From: Streptomyces sp. Act143 | GTDB lineage: Bacteria; Actinomycetota; Actinomycetes; Streptomycetales; Streptomycetaceae | Direction: 5' to 3' | Length of the DNA: 64,000 nt | NCBI RefSeq assembly: GCF_003143935.1 | Contig: NZ_QFRX01000001.1 | Location: 7,658,925 to 7,722,924, forward strand | Part shown: positions 36,101-43,431 of the stretch, in pieces | Numbering within the stretch: the first letter of the stretch is position 1 | How the letters are laid out: each line of letters starts with the position of its first letter | The notes under the pieces: generated by a model | What the model was told of the DNA's origin: nothing | Databases searched by the model: none | Seen by the model: only the letters and a program-made list of their open reading frames with translations | Translations under genes and position numbers: made by a program

Positions 36101-38522
36101 GCGGCTGTCCAGGACGACCCTCACCGACGCCCAGAAGGAGAAGTTCCCGCACCTGAAGGCCTACACCGCCTGGACCGTCGACCCCCGCGACCGCGACCGG
36201 GTCCGCGAGGCCCTCAGCGGCCAGGTCGTCGCCTCCCAGCGGGCCGCGAACGGCGCCGTGCTCGCCGCGACCGGCGTCCAGCTCGCCGGCGTCCTCGACG
36301 ACCTGTACGCGGACGCGGCGACCAAGGCCGACCTCGGACCGACGTTCCGCAAGGGCCGCCCCACGCTGTCCGTCTGGGCGCCGACCGCGCAGTCCGTGAA
36401 GCTGGAACTCGACGGCTCCACCGTCGCCATGAAGCGCGACGCGCGCACCGGCGTCTGGTCCGTCACCGGCCCGAGGTCCTGGAAGGGCAAGGAGTACCGG
36501 TACGTCGTGAAGGTCTGGGCGCCCAGCGTCCAGAAGCTCGTCACCAACAAGGTCACCGACCCCTACTCGGTCGCCCTGACCACCGACTCCGAGCGCAGCC
36601 TCGTCGCCGACCTCGACGACAGATCCCTGGCCCCGTCGGGCTGGACGTCGTACACCAAGCCGAAGGCCACCCCGCTCAGGGACGCGCAGATCCAGGAGCT
36701 GCACATCCGGGACTTCTCGGTGGCGGACAAGACGGTCCCGGCGAAGGACCAGGGCACCTACCTCGCCTTCACCGACAAGGACAGCGACGGCTCCCGGCAC
36801 CTGAAGCAGCTCGCGAAGTCGGGCACCTCCTACGTGCACCTGCTGCCCGCCTTCGACATCGCGACCATCCCCGAGAGGAAGTCCGACCAGGCGACCACCG
36901 ACTGCGACCTCACCTCCTACGCGGCCGACTCCGACAAGCAGCAGGAGTGCGTCGCGAAGATCGCCGCGAAGGACGCCTTCAACTGGGGCTACGACCCCTA
37001 CCACTACACGGTCCCCGAGGGCTCCTACGCCACCGACCCGGACGGCACCGGCCGCACGGTCGAGTTCCGCAAGATGGTCAAGGCGCTGAACGACGACGGT
37101 CTGCGGGTCGTCATGGACGTCGTCTACAACCACACCGCGGCCAGCGGCCAGGCCGGCACCAGCGTCCTCGACAAGGTCGTCCCCGGCTACTACCAGCGGC
37201 TCCTCGCCGACGGCTCGGTCGCCAACAGCACCTGCTGCGCCAACACCGCGACCGAGAACGCGATGATGGGCAAGCTGGTCGTCGACTCGATCGTCACCTG
37301 GGCCAAGGAGTACAAGGTCGACGGATTCCGCTTCGACCTCATGGGCCACCACCCGAAGGCCAACATCCTGGCCGTCCGCAAGGCACTCGACGCGCTGACC
37401 CTCCAGAAGGACGGCGTCGACGGCAAGAAGATCATCCTGTACGGCGAGGGCTGGAACTTCGGCGAGGTCGCCGACGACGCCCGCTTCGTGCAGGCCACCC
37501 AGAAGAACATGGCCGGCACCGGCATCGCCACCTTCTCCGACCGCGCCCGTGACGCGGTCCGCGGCGGCGGCCCCTTCGACGAGGACCCGGGCGTCCAGGG
37601 CTTCGCGTCCGGCCTCTACACCGACCCCAACTCCTCGAAGAGCAACGGAACCCCGGCCGAGCAGAAGGCCCGCCTGCTGCACTACCAGGACCTCATCAAG
37701 GTGGGGCTGAGCGGCAACCTCGCGAAGTACACCTTCACCGACACCGACGGCAAGGAGGTCACCGGCGCCGAGGTCGACTACAACGGCCAGCCGGCCGGCT
37801 ACGCGGACGCGCCCGGCGACGCCCTCGCCTACGCCGACGCGCACGACAACGAGTCGCTGTTCGACGCGCTGACGTACAAGCTCCCGGCCACGACCGGCGC
37901 CGACGACCGCGCCCGGATGCAGGTCCTCGCCATGGCGACGGCCACCCTCTCGCAGGGCCCGTCGCTCTCCCAGGCGGGCACCGACCTGCTGCGCTCCAAG
38001 TCCCTGGACCGCAACTCGTACGACAGCGGCGACTGGTTCAACGCCATCCACTGGAACTGCGCCGACGGCAACGGCTTCGGCCGGGGTCTGCCGATGGCGG
38101 CCGACAACGAGTCCAAGTGGCCGTACGCCAAGCCCCTGTTGGGTCAGGTGAAGGTCGGCTGCGCGCAGATCACCGGGGCCTCGGCGGCGTACCAGGACCT
38201 GCTGAAGATCCGTTCGACGGAGAGCGTCTTCTCCCTCGGCACCGCCGCGCAGGTGCAGTCGGAGCTGTCCTTCCCGCTCTCCGGCAAGGAGGAGACGCCG
38301 GGTGTGATCACCATGGAACTCGGTGATCTCGTGGTGGTGTTCAACGCGACGCCCGAGAAGCAGGAGCAGCGGATCGTTTCTCTGGCAGGCAAGGGGTACG
38401 CGTTGCACCCGGTGCAGGCCACGGGCGGGGACTCTATCGTCAAGTCCTCCTCGTACGAGCGGGAATCGGGCACCTTCGCCGTTCCGGGGCGCACTGTCGC
38501 CGTATTCTCCCGGACTGCCTGA
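33117..38522 (+). CDS. secreted bifunctional alpha-amylase/pullulanase with two GH13 modules
   Basis: This 1801-residue extracellular enzyme degrades both alpha-1,4 and alpha-1,6 bonds of starch or glycogen. After a signal peptide come a GH13 amylase module (residues about 55-620; Asp316 in GFRIDTVKH, Glu350 in FGEVYSAD, Asp421 in GNHDMGR), a beta-sandwich segment, and two pullulanase-associated modules (about 730 and 840; HYKRADGDYGNWGLYAW and HYHRADGNYDGWSLHVW). Next are a CBM48-like region (about 1077 on) and a pullulanase GH13 module (Asp1407 in GFRFDLMGHH, Glu1444 in YGEGWNFGE, Asp1577 in DAHDNESLFD), with a DUF3372-like end. GTG follows AAGGAG. Both catalytic triads are intact. Confidence 0.95.
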   Translation: MIPRWPTPSRRRTAHAGRVAAVTVTALAAALVQPLAARADTPPPPPSDAKLAAEPARHDSTREQFYFVLPDRFANGDTGNDEGGLTGTRLTTGYDPTDKGFYQGGDLKGLTKKLDYIKGLGTTAIWMAPIFKNRPVQGTGANASAGYHGYWITDFTQVDPHFGTNHDLENLISKAHAKGMKVFFDVITNHTADVVDYEEKSYDYLSKGAFPYLTKDGEPFDDADYADGTRDFPEVDADSFPRTPEVTKNSKVPSWLNDPTMYHNRGDSTYAGESTTYGDFSGLDDLWTERPEVVSGMEKIYQRWVRDFDIDGFRIDTVKHVNMEFWTQWATALDSYAAKHGRDDFFMFGEVYSADTSITSPYVTQGRLDATLDFPFQEAARQYASQGGSAQKLASVFGDDYKYTTDKANAYEQVTFLGNHDMGRIGYFLNQDNPKAGDAELLKKDELANELMFLSRGNPVVYYGDEQGFTGSGGDKDARQTMFASRTADYLDDDEIGTDRTHASDAFDTSAPLYRQISALAKLRKANPALADGIQTERYAADGAGVYAFSRTDAKTGQEYVVAFNNAGEAKSATFAAGSAGMTYQGIHGTDDSAKSDADGKLTVTVPAGSAIVLKAAAKPAGAATAPTLTLKAPDAGATGTVTLTADVDGGRLNRVVFAAQVGNGKWRTLGSADHAPYQVTQTIDKDVPAGTALRYKAVAVDSAGHTASALAASTTGTPPAEEVPTASSRDYAIVHYKRADGDYGNWGLYAWGDLADGEATNWPDSHPFTGRDAYGAFAYVKLKTGASNVGFLVIDKDGNKDVSADRTIDVTKTGEVWIEQGKTDVVTEKPDYPEQDRTKAVLHYHRADGNYDGWSLHVWTGAANPTDWSNPLKPVKTDAYGAVFEVPLTDGATSLSYIIHKGDDKDLPSDQSLDLTADGHEVWLLNGQEKYLLPQPAGSAAALDLTTSKAVWIDRDTVAWNGSDAAASTQLRYSRDGSIAVKDGTLTSDDERWLRLSRTTLTDAQKEKFPHLKAYTAWTVDPRDRDRVREALSGQVVASQRAANGAVLAATGVQLAGVLDDLYADAATKADLGPTFRKGRPTLSVWAPTAQSVKLELDGSTVAMKRDARTGVWSVTGPRSWKGKEYRYVVKVWAPSVQKLVTNKVTDPYSVALTTDSERSLVADLDDRSLAPSGWTSYTKPKATPLRDAQIQELHIRDFSVADKTVPAKDQGTYLAFTDKDSDGSRHLKQLAKSGTSYVHLLPAFDIATIPERKSDQATTDCDLTSYAADSDKQQECVAKIAAKDAFNWGYDPYHYTVPEGSYATDPDGTGRTVEFRKMVKALNDDGLRVVMDVVYNHTAASGQAGTSVLDKVVPGYYQRLLADGSVANSTCCANTATENAMMGKLVVDSIVTWAKEYKVDGFRFDLMGHHPKANILAVRKALDALTLQKDGVDGKKIILYGEGWNFGEVADDARFVQATQKNMAGTGIATFSDRARDAVRGGGPFDEDPGVQGFASGLYTDPNSSKSNGTPAEQKARLLHYQDLIKVGLSGNLAKYTFTDTDGKEVTGAEVDYNGQPAGYADAPGDALAYADAHDNESLFDALTYKLPATTGADDRARMQVLAMATATLSQGPSLSQAGTDLLRSKSLDRNSYDSGDWFNAIHWNCADGNGFGRGLPMAADNESKWPYAKPLLGQVKVGCAQITGASAAYQDLLKIRSTESVFSLGTAAQVQSELSFPLSGKEETPGVITMELGDLVVVFNATPEKQEQRIVSLAGKGYALHPVQATGGDSIVKSSSYERESGTFAVPGRTVAVFSRTA

Positions 38523-38535
38523 CCGGGCACTATTT

Positions 38536-38573
38536 TGGGTGGGGCGGGCCCGGTTTCGGGGCCGTCCCACCCC
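38536..38573 (+). terminator. terminator of the pullulanase gene
   Basis: A GGTGGGGCGGGCCC arm pairs with GGGCCGTCCCACCCC with one mismatch/bulge and a 7-nt loop, 14 bases after the stop and 26 bases before the next start. Confidence 0.65.
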
Positions 38574-38598
38574 ATCGTGCTCCAAGGGGCTGTCGGAC

Positions 38599-40227
38599 AT
38601 GGACGGCTACACCGAACTCACGGACACGACCGTGCTGGTCGTCGACGACGTGGCGGCCAGCCGCTACGCCATGGGCGCCGTGCTGCGGCGGGCCGGGCAC
38701 CGCGTGGTACCGGTCGCGAGCGCCGGTGAGGCGCTCTTCGAGCTCGACCTGCGCCTGCACGCGGGGCGGCTGCCCGACCTGGCCCTGGTGGACGTCGGAC
38801 TGCCGGACATGAACGGCTTCGAGCTGTGTCGGCGGCTCAAGGCCCAGCCGCCGACGGCCACCCTGCCCGTCGTGCACTTCTCCGCCGCGGCCGTGGCACC
38901 CAGCGACCGGTGCCTCGGGCTGGACGCGGGCGGGGAGGCCTACCTCACGGTGCCCGCCGAGCCGGAGGAGATCCAGGCCGTCGTACGGGCCGCGGTGCTC
39001 GGGGCGCGGCGGCGCACCGGGACCGAGACCCTGGTCCAGCGGCTGACCCTGCTGTCCGAGGCCATCGTCGCCGTGCAGTCGGCGCGCTGCGTCGCGGAGC
39101 TGGCCGACGCCGCGGCGGAGGGGGCCCGGCGGCTCACCGGCGCGCCCGCCGTGGTGTTCGTGATCGGCCCGGAGGGGGAGCTGCACCGCGGCGCCTCCCG
39201 GGCCCGCACCGCCCTCGCCCTGCCGGACACCAGCGCCCATGACGCGGTCGTCCGGCTGGTCGAGCGGATCTCCGAGGGCCAGACCGGGGTGCAGAGCCTC
39301 ATCGTGCCCGCGCCGATGTGGCCCGCCGGGTTCTTCCGGCCCGGCGTCGAGGAGGACGCCCGCCTCGCGGTGGCCGTGACCCGGCACGGACGGACACCGG
39401 TCTGCGTCGCCATCCCCGCGCACCGGGCCACCAGGGGCGTCCCCGCCGACGACGGACTCGTCGCCCGCCTCGCCGAGGCCACCGCGCTCGCCGCCGAGCC
39501 ACTGCTCATGTACCAGGCCGAGCGCCATGTCGCCCTCACCCTCCAGCACAGCTTCCTGCCCCAGCCGCACCGGCTGCCCCCGCTGCCCGGCATCGAGCTG
39601 GCGGCGCGCTATGTGCCGGCCTCCCGGCAGGCCGAGATCGGCGGGGACTTCTACGTCGCCGTGCGTTCCGGCGACGGCGTGCTCACCGCGGTCGGCGACG
39701 TCGTCGGGCACTCGCTGGACGCGGCCACCGTCATGGTCGAGATGCGGCACGCGCTGCGCGCCTACTCCGTCGGGACCAGCGACCCCGGGGTGCTGGCCGA
39801 ACGGCTCGACCGGATGCTCCAGCACTTCCACCCCGATGTCACCGCCACGGTCTGCCTGGTCCTGGTCGACCCGCCCACCGGACGCATCCGCATCGCCAAC
39901 GCCGGACATCCGCCGCCGCTGGTCGTGCCCGCTCTCGGCGGCGCCGAGTACGTCAAGGTGTCCGGCCCGCTGCTCGGCCTCGGCCTGGACCGCCCCGCGC
40001 CCACCGAGCTCCACCTCGCGCCCGGCGACCGGCTGCTGCTGGTCACCGACGGGCTCATCGAGAGCCGGGGCACCGACCTGGCCGTCTCCATGGAGCAGCT
40101 CCGCAAGGCCGCCGCCGACGCCCCGCCCGGCCTGGACGCCCTGTGCGACACCCTGCTCGGCTGCTTCGGCCGGGACCGCGAGGACGACATCGCGATGCTG
40201 GCGCTGCGCCTGGACCGAGACCGTTAG
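38599..40227 (+). CDS. response-regulator receiver fused to a SpoIIE/PP2C-type phosphatase
   Basis: This 542-residue cytoplasmic protein has a receiver domain (residues 1-125; acidic pair VVDD, phospho-acceptor Asp in LALVDVGLPDMNGFEL), a GAF-like middle (about 150-300) and a PPM/SpoIIE serine phosphatase domain. The phosphatase metal sites are GGDFYVAV, GDVVGHSLDAA and the closing EDDIAML. Proteins of this design dephosphorylate anti-anti-sigma factors, activating stress sigma factors. ATG at 38599 is 11 bases after AAGGGG; earlier in-frame codons belong to the pullulanase region. No cognate kinase or anti-sigma gene is next to it, so its partner is unknown. Confidence 0.92.
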   Translation: MDGYTELTDTTVLVVDDVAASRYAMGAVLRRAGHRVVPVASAGEALFELDLRLHAGRLPDLALVDVGLPDMNGFELCRRLKAQPPTATLPVVHFSAAAVAPSDRCLGLDAGGEAYLTVPAEPEEIQAVVRAAVLGARRRTGTETLVQRLTLLSEAIVAVQSARCVAELADAAAEGARRLTGAPAVVFVIGPEGELHRGASRARTALALPDTSAHDAVVRLVERISEGQTGVQSLIVPAPMWPAGFFRPGVEEDARLAVAVTRHGRTPVCVAIPAHRATRGVPADDGLVARLAEATALAAEPLLMYQAERHVALTLQHSFLPQPHRLPPLPGIELAARYVPASRQAEIGGDFYVAVRSGDGVLTAVGDVVGHSLDAATVMVEMRHALRAYSVGTSDPGVLAERLDRMLQHFHPDVTATVCLVLVDPPTGRIRIANAGHPPPLVVPALGGAEYVKVSGPLLGLGLDRPAPTELHLAPGDRLLLVTDGLIESRGTDLAVSMEQLRKAAADAPPGLDALCDTLLGCFGRDREDDIAMLALRLDRDR

Positions 40228-40361
40228 GGTGACCTGGTCGACCTGAGCGGGCCGGGGGACGCCGGGGCACATCGCCACGCCGCCCGGCACGCACGCCCGC
40301 CGCACCGGACGACGCGGGAACGCACCCCTGCGTCCCCCGACCCGCTTGAACAGGAGTGCTC

Positions 40362-40712
40362 ATGCCGCAGATCACCGTCGACTACTCCGGGACGATAACC
40401 CCCGCCTTCGACCGGGCCGGGTTCGCCCGGGCGCTGCACGAGGCGACGGTGGAGATCGCCGCGGCGAAGCCGGAGGCCTGCAAGACGCAGTTCCGGGCGA
40501 GCGAGTTCACGGCCTTCGGATACGAGGAGGACGGTCACGCCGTCGTCCATGTCACCTTCGGTCTGCTCGCCGGGCGCACCGACGAGACCAAGGTGAAGCT
40601 CACGGAAGCGGCCCTGGAGCTGCTGCGCAAGCACATCCGGGACGACCAGGGGATCGTGCTGCACGCCTCCGCCGAGGTCCGCGATCTCGACTCTTCCTAC
40701 CGCAAGTTCTAG
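40362..40712 (+). CDS. 5-carboxymethyl-2-hydroxymuconate delta-isomerase-like tautomerase
   Basis: This 116-residue protein of the tautomerase superfamily begins MPQITVDYSG, so the mature N-terminus is Pro1, the catalytic base of the family. The end SAEVRDLDSSYRKF is typical of 5-carboxymethyl-2-hydroxymuconate isomerases (HpaF-like), which act in homoprotocatechuate breakdown. The rest of that pathway is absent here, so the physiological substrate may be different. ATG at 40362 is supported by AGGAG seven bases upstream. It is convergent with and overlaps by four bases the TetR gene at 40709. The 134-base gap before it shows no obvious regulatory site. Confidence 0.85.
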   Translation: MPQITVDYSGTITPAFDRAGFARALHEATVEIAAAKPEACKTQFRASEFTAFGYEEDGHAVVHVTFGLLAGRTDETKVKLTEAALELLRKHIRDDQGIVLHASAEVRDLDSSYRKF

Positions 40713-41398
40713 GACGCCAGCGCGATCAGCCGGCCCACCAGGTCGGCGAACGGCCCGTCGGTCGGCTCGTCGCGGAGCATGACGCGCATCAGCGCGCCCA
40801 TCTCCTCGTCGTAGGCGGCGCTGACCGCGGCGAGCGCCGCGAAGTCGTGCACGAGCTGGACCTCCAGCTCGCCGCGCGGGATGCGCCGGCCGTCCAGCCA
40901 GATCAGCGCCGTGGACTCGGCGAGCGAGATCCAGGAGCGGACGACCAGTTCCAGTCGTGCGGGCGGGTTCGTGACGCCCAGATGCGAAAGGATCTGGTCG
41001 TACGCGGCCTGCCGCACGGAGTCGATGAGCGCGTTGGTGGCCGAGGAGCCGACGGCCGGGCCGCCCCGCATCAGCGCCGCGAAACCGGGCCCGTGCTCGT
41101 CCACGAAGTCGAAGAACCGCCGCATGACCCGGAGCAGCCGCGCCCCCAGCGGCCCTTCCTGCGGCTCGACGAACCGGCTCGCCAGATCGTCCGCGGCCCG
41201 CTTCAACGCGGCTTCGTACAGGCTGAGTTTGCCGGGGAAGTAGTGGTAGACCAACGGGCGCGAGATGCCCGCCGCGTTCGCTATCTCGTCGATGGACACG
41301 TCATCGGGTGAGCGCTGGCTGAACAGTTCGAGGGCGACGCCGATCAACTGCTGCCGCCGCTCCTCGACTCCCATTCTTCGCCGTACGCCGGTAGTCAT
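40709..41398 (-). CDS. TetR/AcrR family regulator of the diiron/reductase operon
   Basis: This 229-residue regulator has an N-terminal HTH (VSIDEIANAAGISRPLVYHYF, shown to residue Phe of the recognition helix) and an all-helical ligand-binding domain. The stretch YHYFPGKLSLYEAALKR is typical of TetR proteins. It is the third gene of a minus-strand series beginning with the diiron protein at 43352, 56 bases behind the reductase. The gap 41399-41454 holds several overlapping CCGNNCGG-like sequences that may be an operator. It probably controls the operon in response to a hydrophobic metabolite (inference from family). Confidence 0.9.
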   Translation of the reverse strand: MTTGVRRRMGVEERRQQLIGVALELFSQRSPDDVSIDEIANAAGISRPLVYHYFPGKLSLYEAALKRAADDLASRFVEPQEGPLGARLLRVMRRFFDFVDEHGPGFAALMRGGPAVGSSATNALIDSVRQAAYDQILSHLGVTNPPARLELVVRSWISLAESTALIWLDGRRIPRGELEVQLVHDFAALAAVSAAYDEEMGALMRVMLRDEPTDGPFADLVGRLIALAS

Positions 41399-41454
41399 GC
41401 GAATACCTTACCGATCGGATCCGGCCCCGAACGGACCGGTCCAACCATGGGTGT

Positions 41455-42474
41455 TCACATATCCAGCACAAGTCGCTCACTTCGCGCCCGCGAAACGCAG
41501 ATGAGCATCGAGTCGCCGCGCTCGGCGTCCGTCAGCAGCTCGTCCCGGTGGTCCACCTCGCCCTCCAGGACCCGCTGCTGGCACGTCCCGCAGAAACCCT
41601 GCTCACAGGAGTAGAGGGTGTCGGGCAGCTCGGCGCGCACGGCGGCCAGCACGGAGGAGTCGCCCGGCACGGTCAACGTCCGCCCGCTGCGCCGCAGTTC
41701 CACCTCGAAGGCGGCACCCGGCGCGGCGGCCCGCGGCGTGAACCGCTCCAAGTGCACCTGCGGGAACCGCTCTTCGACCGCCGCCATCAGCCCTTCCGGC
41801 CCGCAGCAGTACACGGCCGCGCCCTCGGGCACGTCCAGCGCGTCGAGGTCGGGCACCCCGGTGACGACGGTGACCCGGTCCCGGTCGAGCCTCTCCAGCT
41901 CCGCCACGAACGGCATCGACTCCCGCGACCGCCCGCAGTACAGCAGCCGCCACTCGGCGCCCTCCGGCAGCGCCCGCAGCATCGGCAGGATCGGCGTGAT
42001 CCCGATGCCGCCCGCGACGAAGACGTACGCCCCGGCCTCGACCAGCGGGAAACGGTTGCGTGGCCCGCGCACCTCGACCTCCGTGCCCTCGGTCACCCGC
42101 TCGTGCACCTCGCGCGAACCGCCCCGCCCGTCCGCGACGAGCCGGGTCGCCACGGTGTACGACGAGGTGTCCGCCGGGTCCCCGCACAGCGAGTACTGCC
42201 GCACCAGCCCCGACGGCAGCACGACATCGAGATGCGCGCCGGGCTCCCAGCGCGGCAGGTCCGCCCCCTCCAGGCGCAGTTGTACGACGCCCTCGGCGAC
42301 CTCCGTGCGCGAGGCCACCAGCAGGCGCAGGGCCCGGGACCGGGGGCGCCCGGAGATCGGCTCGTCGAGCGCCGGCATCGGCCACAGCGGTGAGGTGCGG
42401 ATGCGGCGGCGCAGCGCCCGCCGGGCGAGCAGCGCGGCGCCCGCGACGGCCGCGACGGTCAGCGGCTTCGGCAT
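41455..42474 (-). CDS. FAD/NAD(P)H oxidoreductase with C-terminal plant-type [2Fe-2S] ferredoxin (PDR/VanB type)
   Basis: This 339-residue electron-transfer protein has a short N-terminal hydrophobic helix, a ferredoxin-reductase-like FAD domain (RQYSLCGDP), an NAD-binding domain (GGIGITPILPML; YCCGPEGLM) and a C-terminal [2Fe-2S] domain with the ligand pattern CEQGFCGTCQQRV and a fourth Cys in SMLICVSRA. Proteins of this order serve oxygenases such as vanillate demethylase. The ATG overlaps the stop of the upstream diiron-type gene (TGATG), so the two are translationally coupled. It most likely supplies electrons to that protein. Its own substrate for reduction is otherwise unknown. Confidence 0.93.
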   Translation of the reverse strand: MPKPLTVAAVAGAALLARRALRRRIRTSPLWPMPALDEPISGRPRSRALRLLVASRTEVAEGVVQLRLEGADLPRWEPGAHLDVVLPSGLVRQYSLCGDPADTSSYTVATRLVADGRGGSREVHERVTEGTEVEVRGPRNRFPLVEAGAYVFVAGGIGITPILPMLRALPEGAEWRLLYCGRSRESMPFVAELERLDRDRVTVVTGVPDLDALDVPEGAAVYCCGPEGLMAAVEERFPQVHLERFTPRAAAPGAAFEVELRRSGRTLTVPGDSSVLAAVRAELPDTLYSCEQGFCGTCQQRVLEGEVDHRDELLTDAERGDSMLICVSRARSERLVLDM

Positions 42475-43352
42475 CACGCGGCGCCCTTCTCGGCGGCCAG
42501 TGCCGCGGGGGACTGGGCGAGGTAGGCGACGGCCTGCTCGGTGCAGCCCTCCTGGGAGGGGTGGTAGTCGCGGCTCAGGTAGCGCGGGATCGACCTGAGC
42601 ATGTCGCCGGTCGCGGGCAGTACGCCCTGCCGTCCGCGGACGTAGAAGTCCTTGAAGCTCGCCTTGCCGTCGATCAGCGTCGGGTCGTGCTCCATGAAGA
42701 AGCGGGCCCCGCGCTGCCACAGGAAGACCAGCGCCGCGAACGCCGTCGCCCAGGTCCGCGCCCGCCGCCGGTAGCCGCCGTCGACGTGCAGGAACAGGTC
42801 GAAGGCGACGGACCGGTGCTCGACCTCCTCCGCGCCGTGCCAGCGCAGCAGGTCCAGCATGGTCGGGTCGGCGCCGCGCCGGTCCAGCTCCTCGGCGTTC
42901 AGCACCCAGTTGCCGAGGAACGCGGTGTAGTGCTCGATGGCCGCGATGATCGCCACGCGTTCCATGAGCCACCACTTGCGCGGCCTGCCCGGCGGCAGGG
43001 TCCGGTCGCCGAGCAGCTTCTCGAAGAACCAGTCGATCTGCGCGGTGTACGGCGTCGGATCGAGGCCCAGCTCCTTCAGGTGCGGCAGGACCTCGTCGTG
43101 CGCCTGCGAGTGCATGGCCTCCTGGCCGATGAACCCGATGACGTCCTCGCGCAGCCGCTCGTCCCGGATGTACGGCAGGACCTGCTTGTAGACGTGCACG
43201 AACCACCGCTCACCGGCGGGCAGCAGCAGGTGCAGCACATTGATGGTGTGCGTGGTGAAGGGATCGCCGGGCACCCAGTGCAGCGGGGTGTCGTCCCAGG
43301 AGAAGGACACCTTGCGGGCCTTGAGGTGCACCCGGTCCTGCGTGTTAGACAT
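42474..43352 (-). CDS. PF10118-type putative metal-dependent hydrolase; probable diiron oxygenase-like protein
   Basis: This 292-residue helical protein is usually named a metal-dependent hydrolase. Its visible motifs look like a ferritin-like diiron centre: FIGQEAMHSQAHDEV (E-x2-H-x3-H), IAAIEHYTAF (E-H) and HGAEEVEHRSVAFD (E-E-x2-H). It is the first gene of the operon, and its stop overlaps the start of a ferredoxin-reductase gene by one base, which argues that electrons are delivered to it. I therefore favour a diiron monooxygenase or desaturase role over hydrolysis; this is inference. The natural substrate is unknown. The gene starts near a possible operator at 43363-43374. Confidence 0.85.
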   Translation of the reverse strand: MSNTQDRVHLKARKVSFSWDDTPLHWVPGDPFTTHTINVLHLLLPAGERWFVHVYKQVLPYIRDERLREDVIGFIGQEAMHSQAHDEVLPHLKELGLDPTPYTAQIDWFFEKLLGDRTLPPGRPRKWWLMERVAIIAAIEHYTAFLGNWVLNAEELDRRGADPTMLDLLRWHGAEEVEHRSVAFDLFLHVDGGYRRRARTWATAFAALVFLWQRGARFFMEHDPTLIDGKASFKDFYVRGRQGVLPATGDMLRSIPRYLSRDYHPSQEGCTEQAVAYLAQSPAALAAEKGAA

Positions 43353-43431
43353 GGCGTCAATGTACTGACGGGTAGGGCGGTCGGGAACCCCCCTGCGCCG
43401 TCTTGTTTACGCCGACGTCAGCAAGCGGCGC

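Noticed and set aside
33051..38600. A 1849-codon open frame on the minus strand
   Set aside because: It mirrors the pullulanase gene with low-complexity Val/Gly/Arg/Leu sequence; the plus frame has two complete GH13 active sites and a signal peptide.
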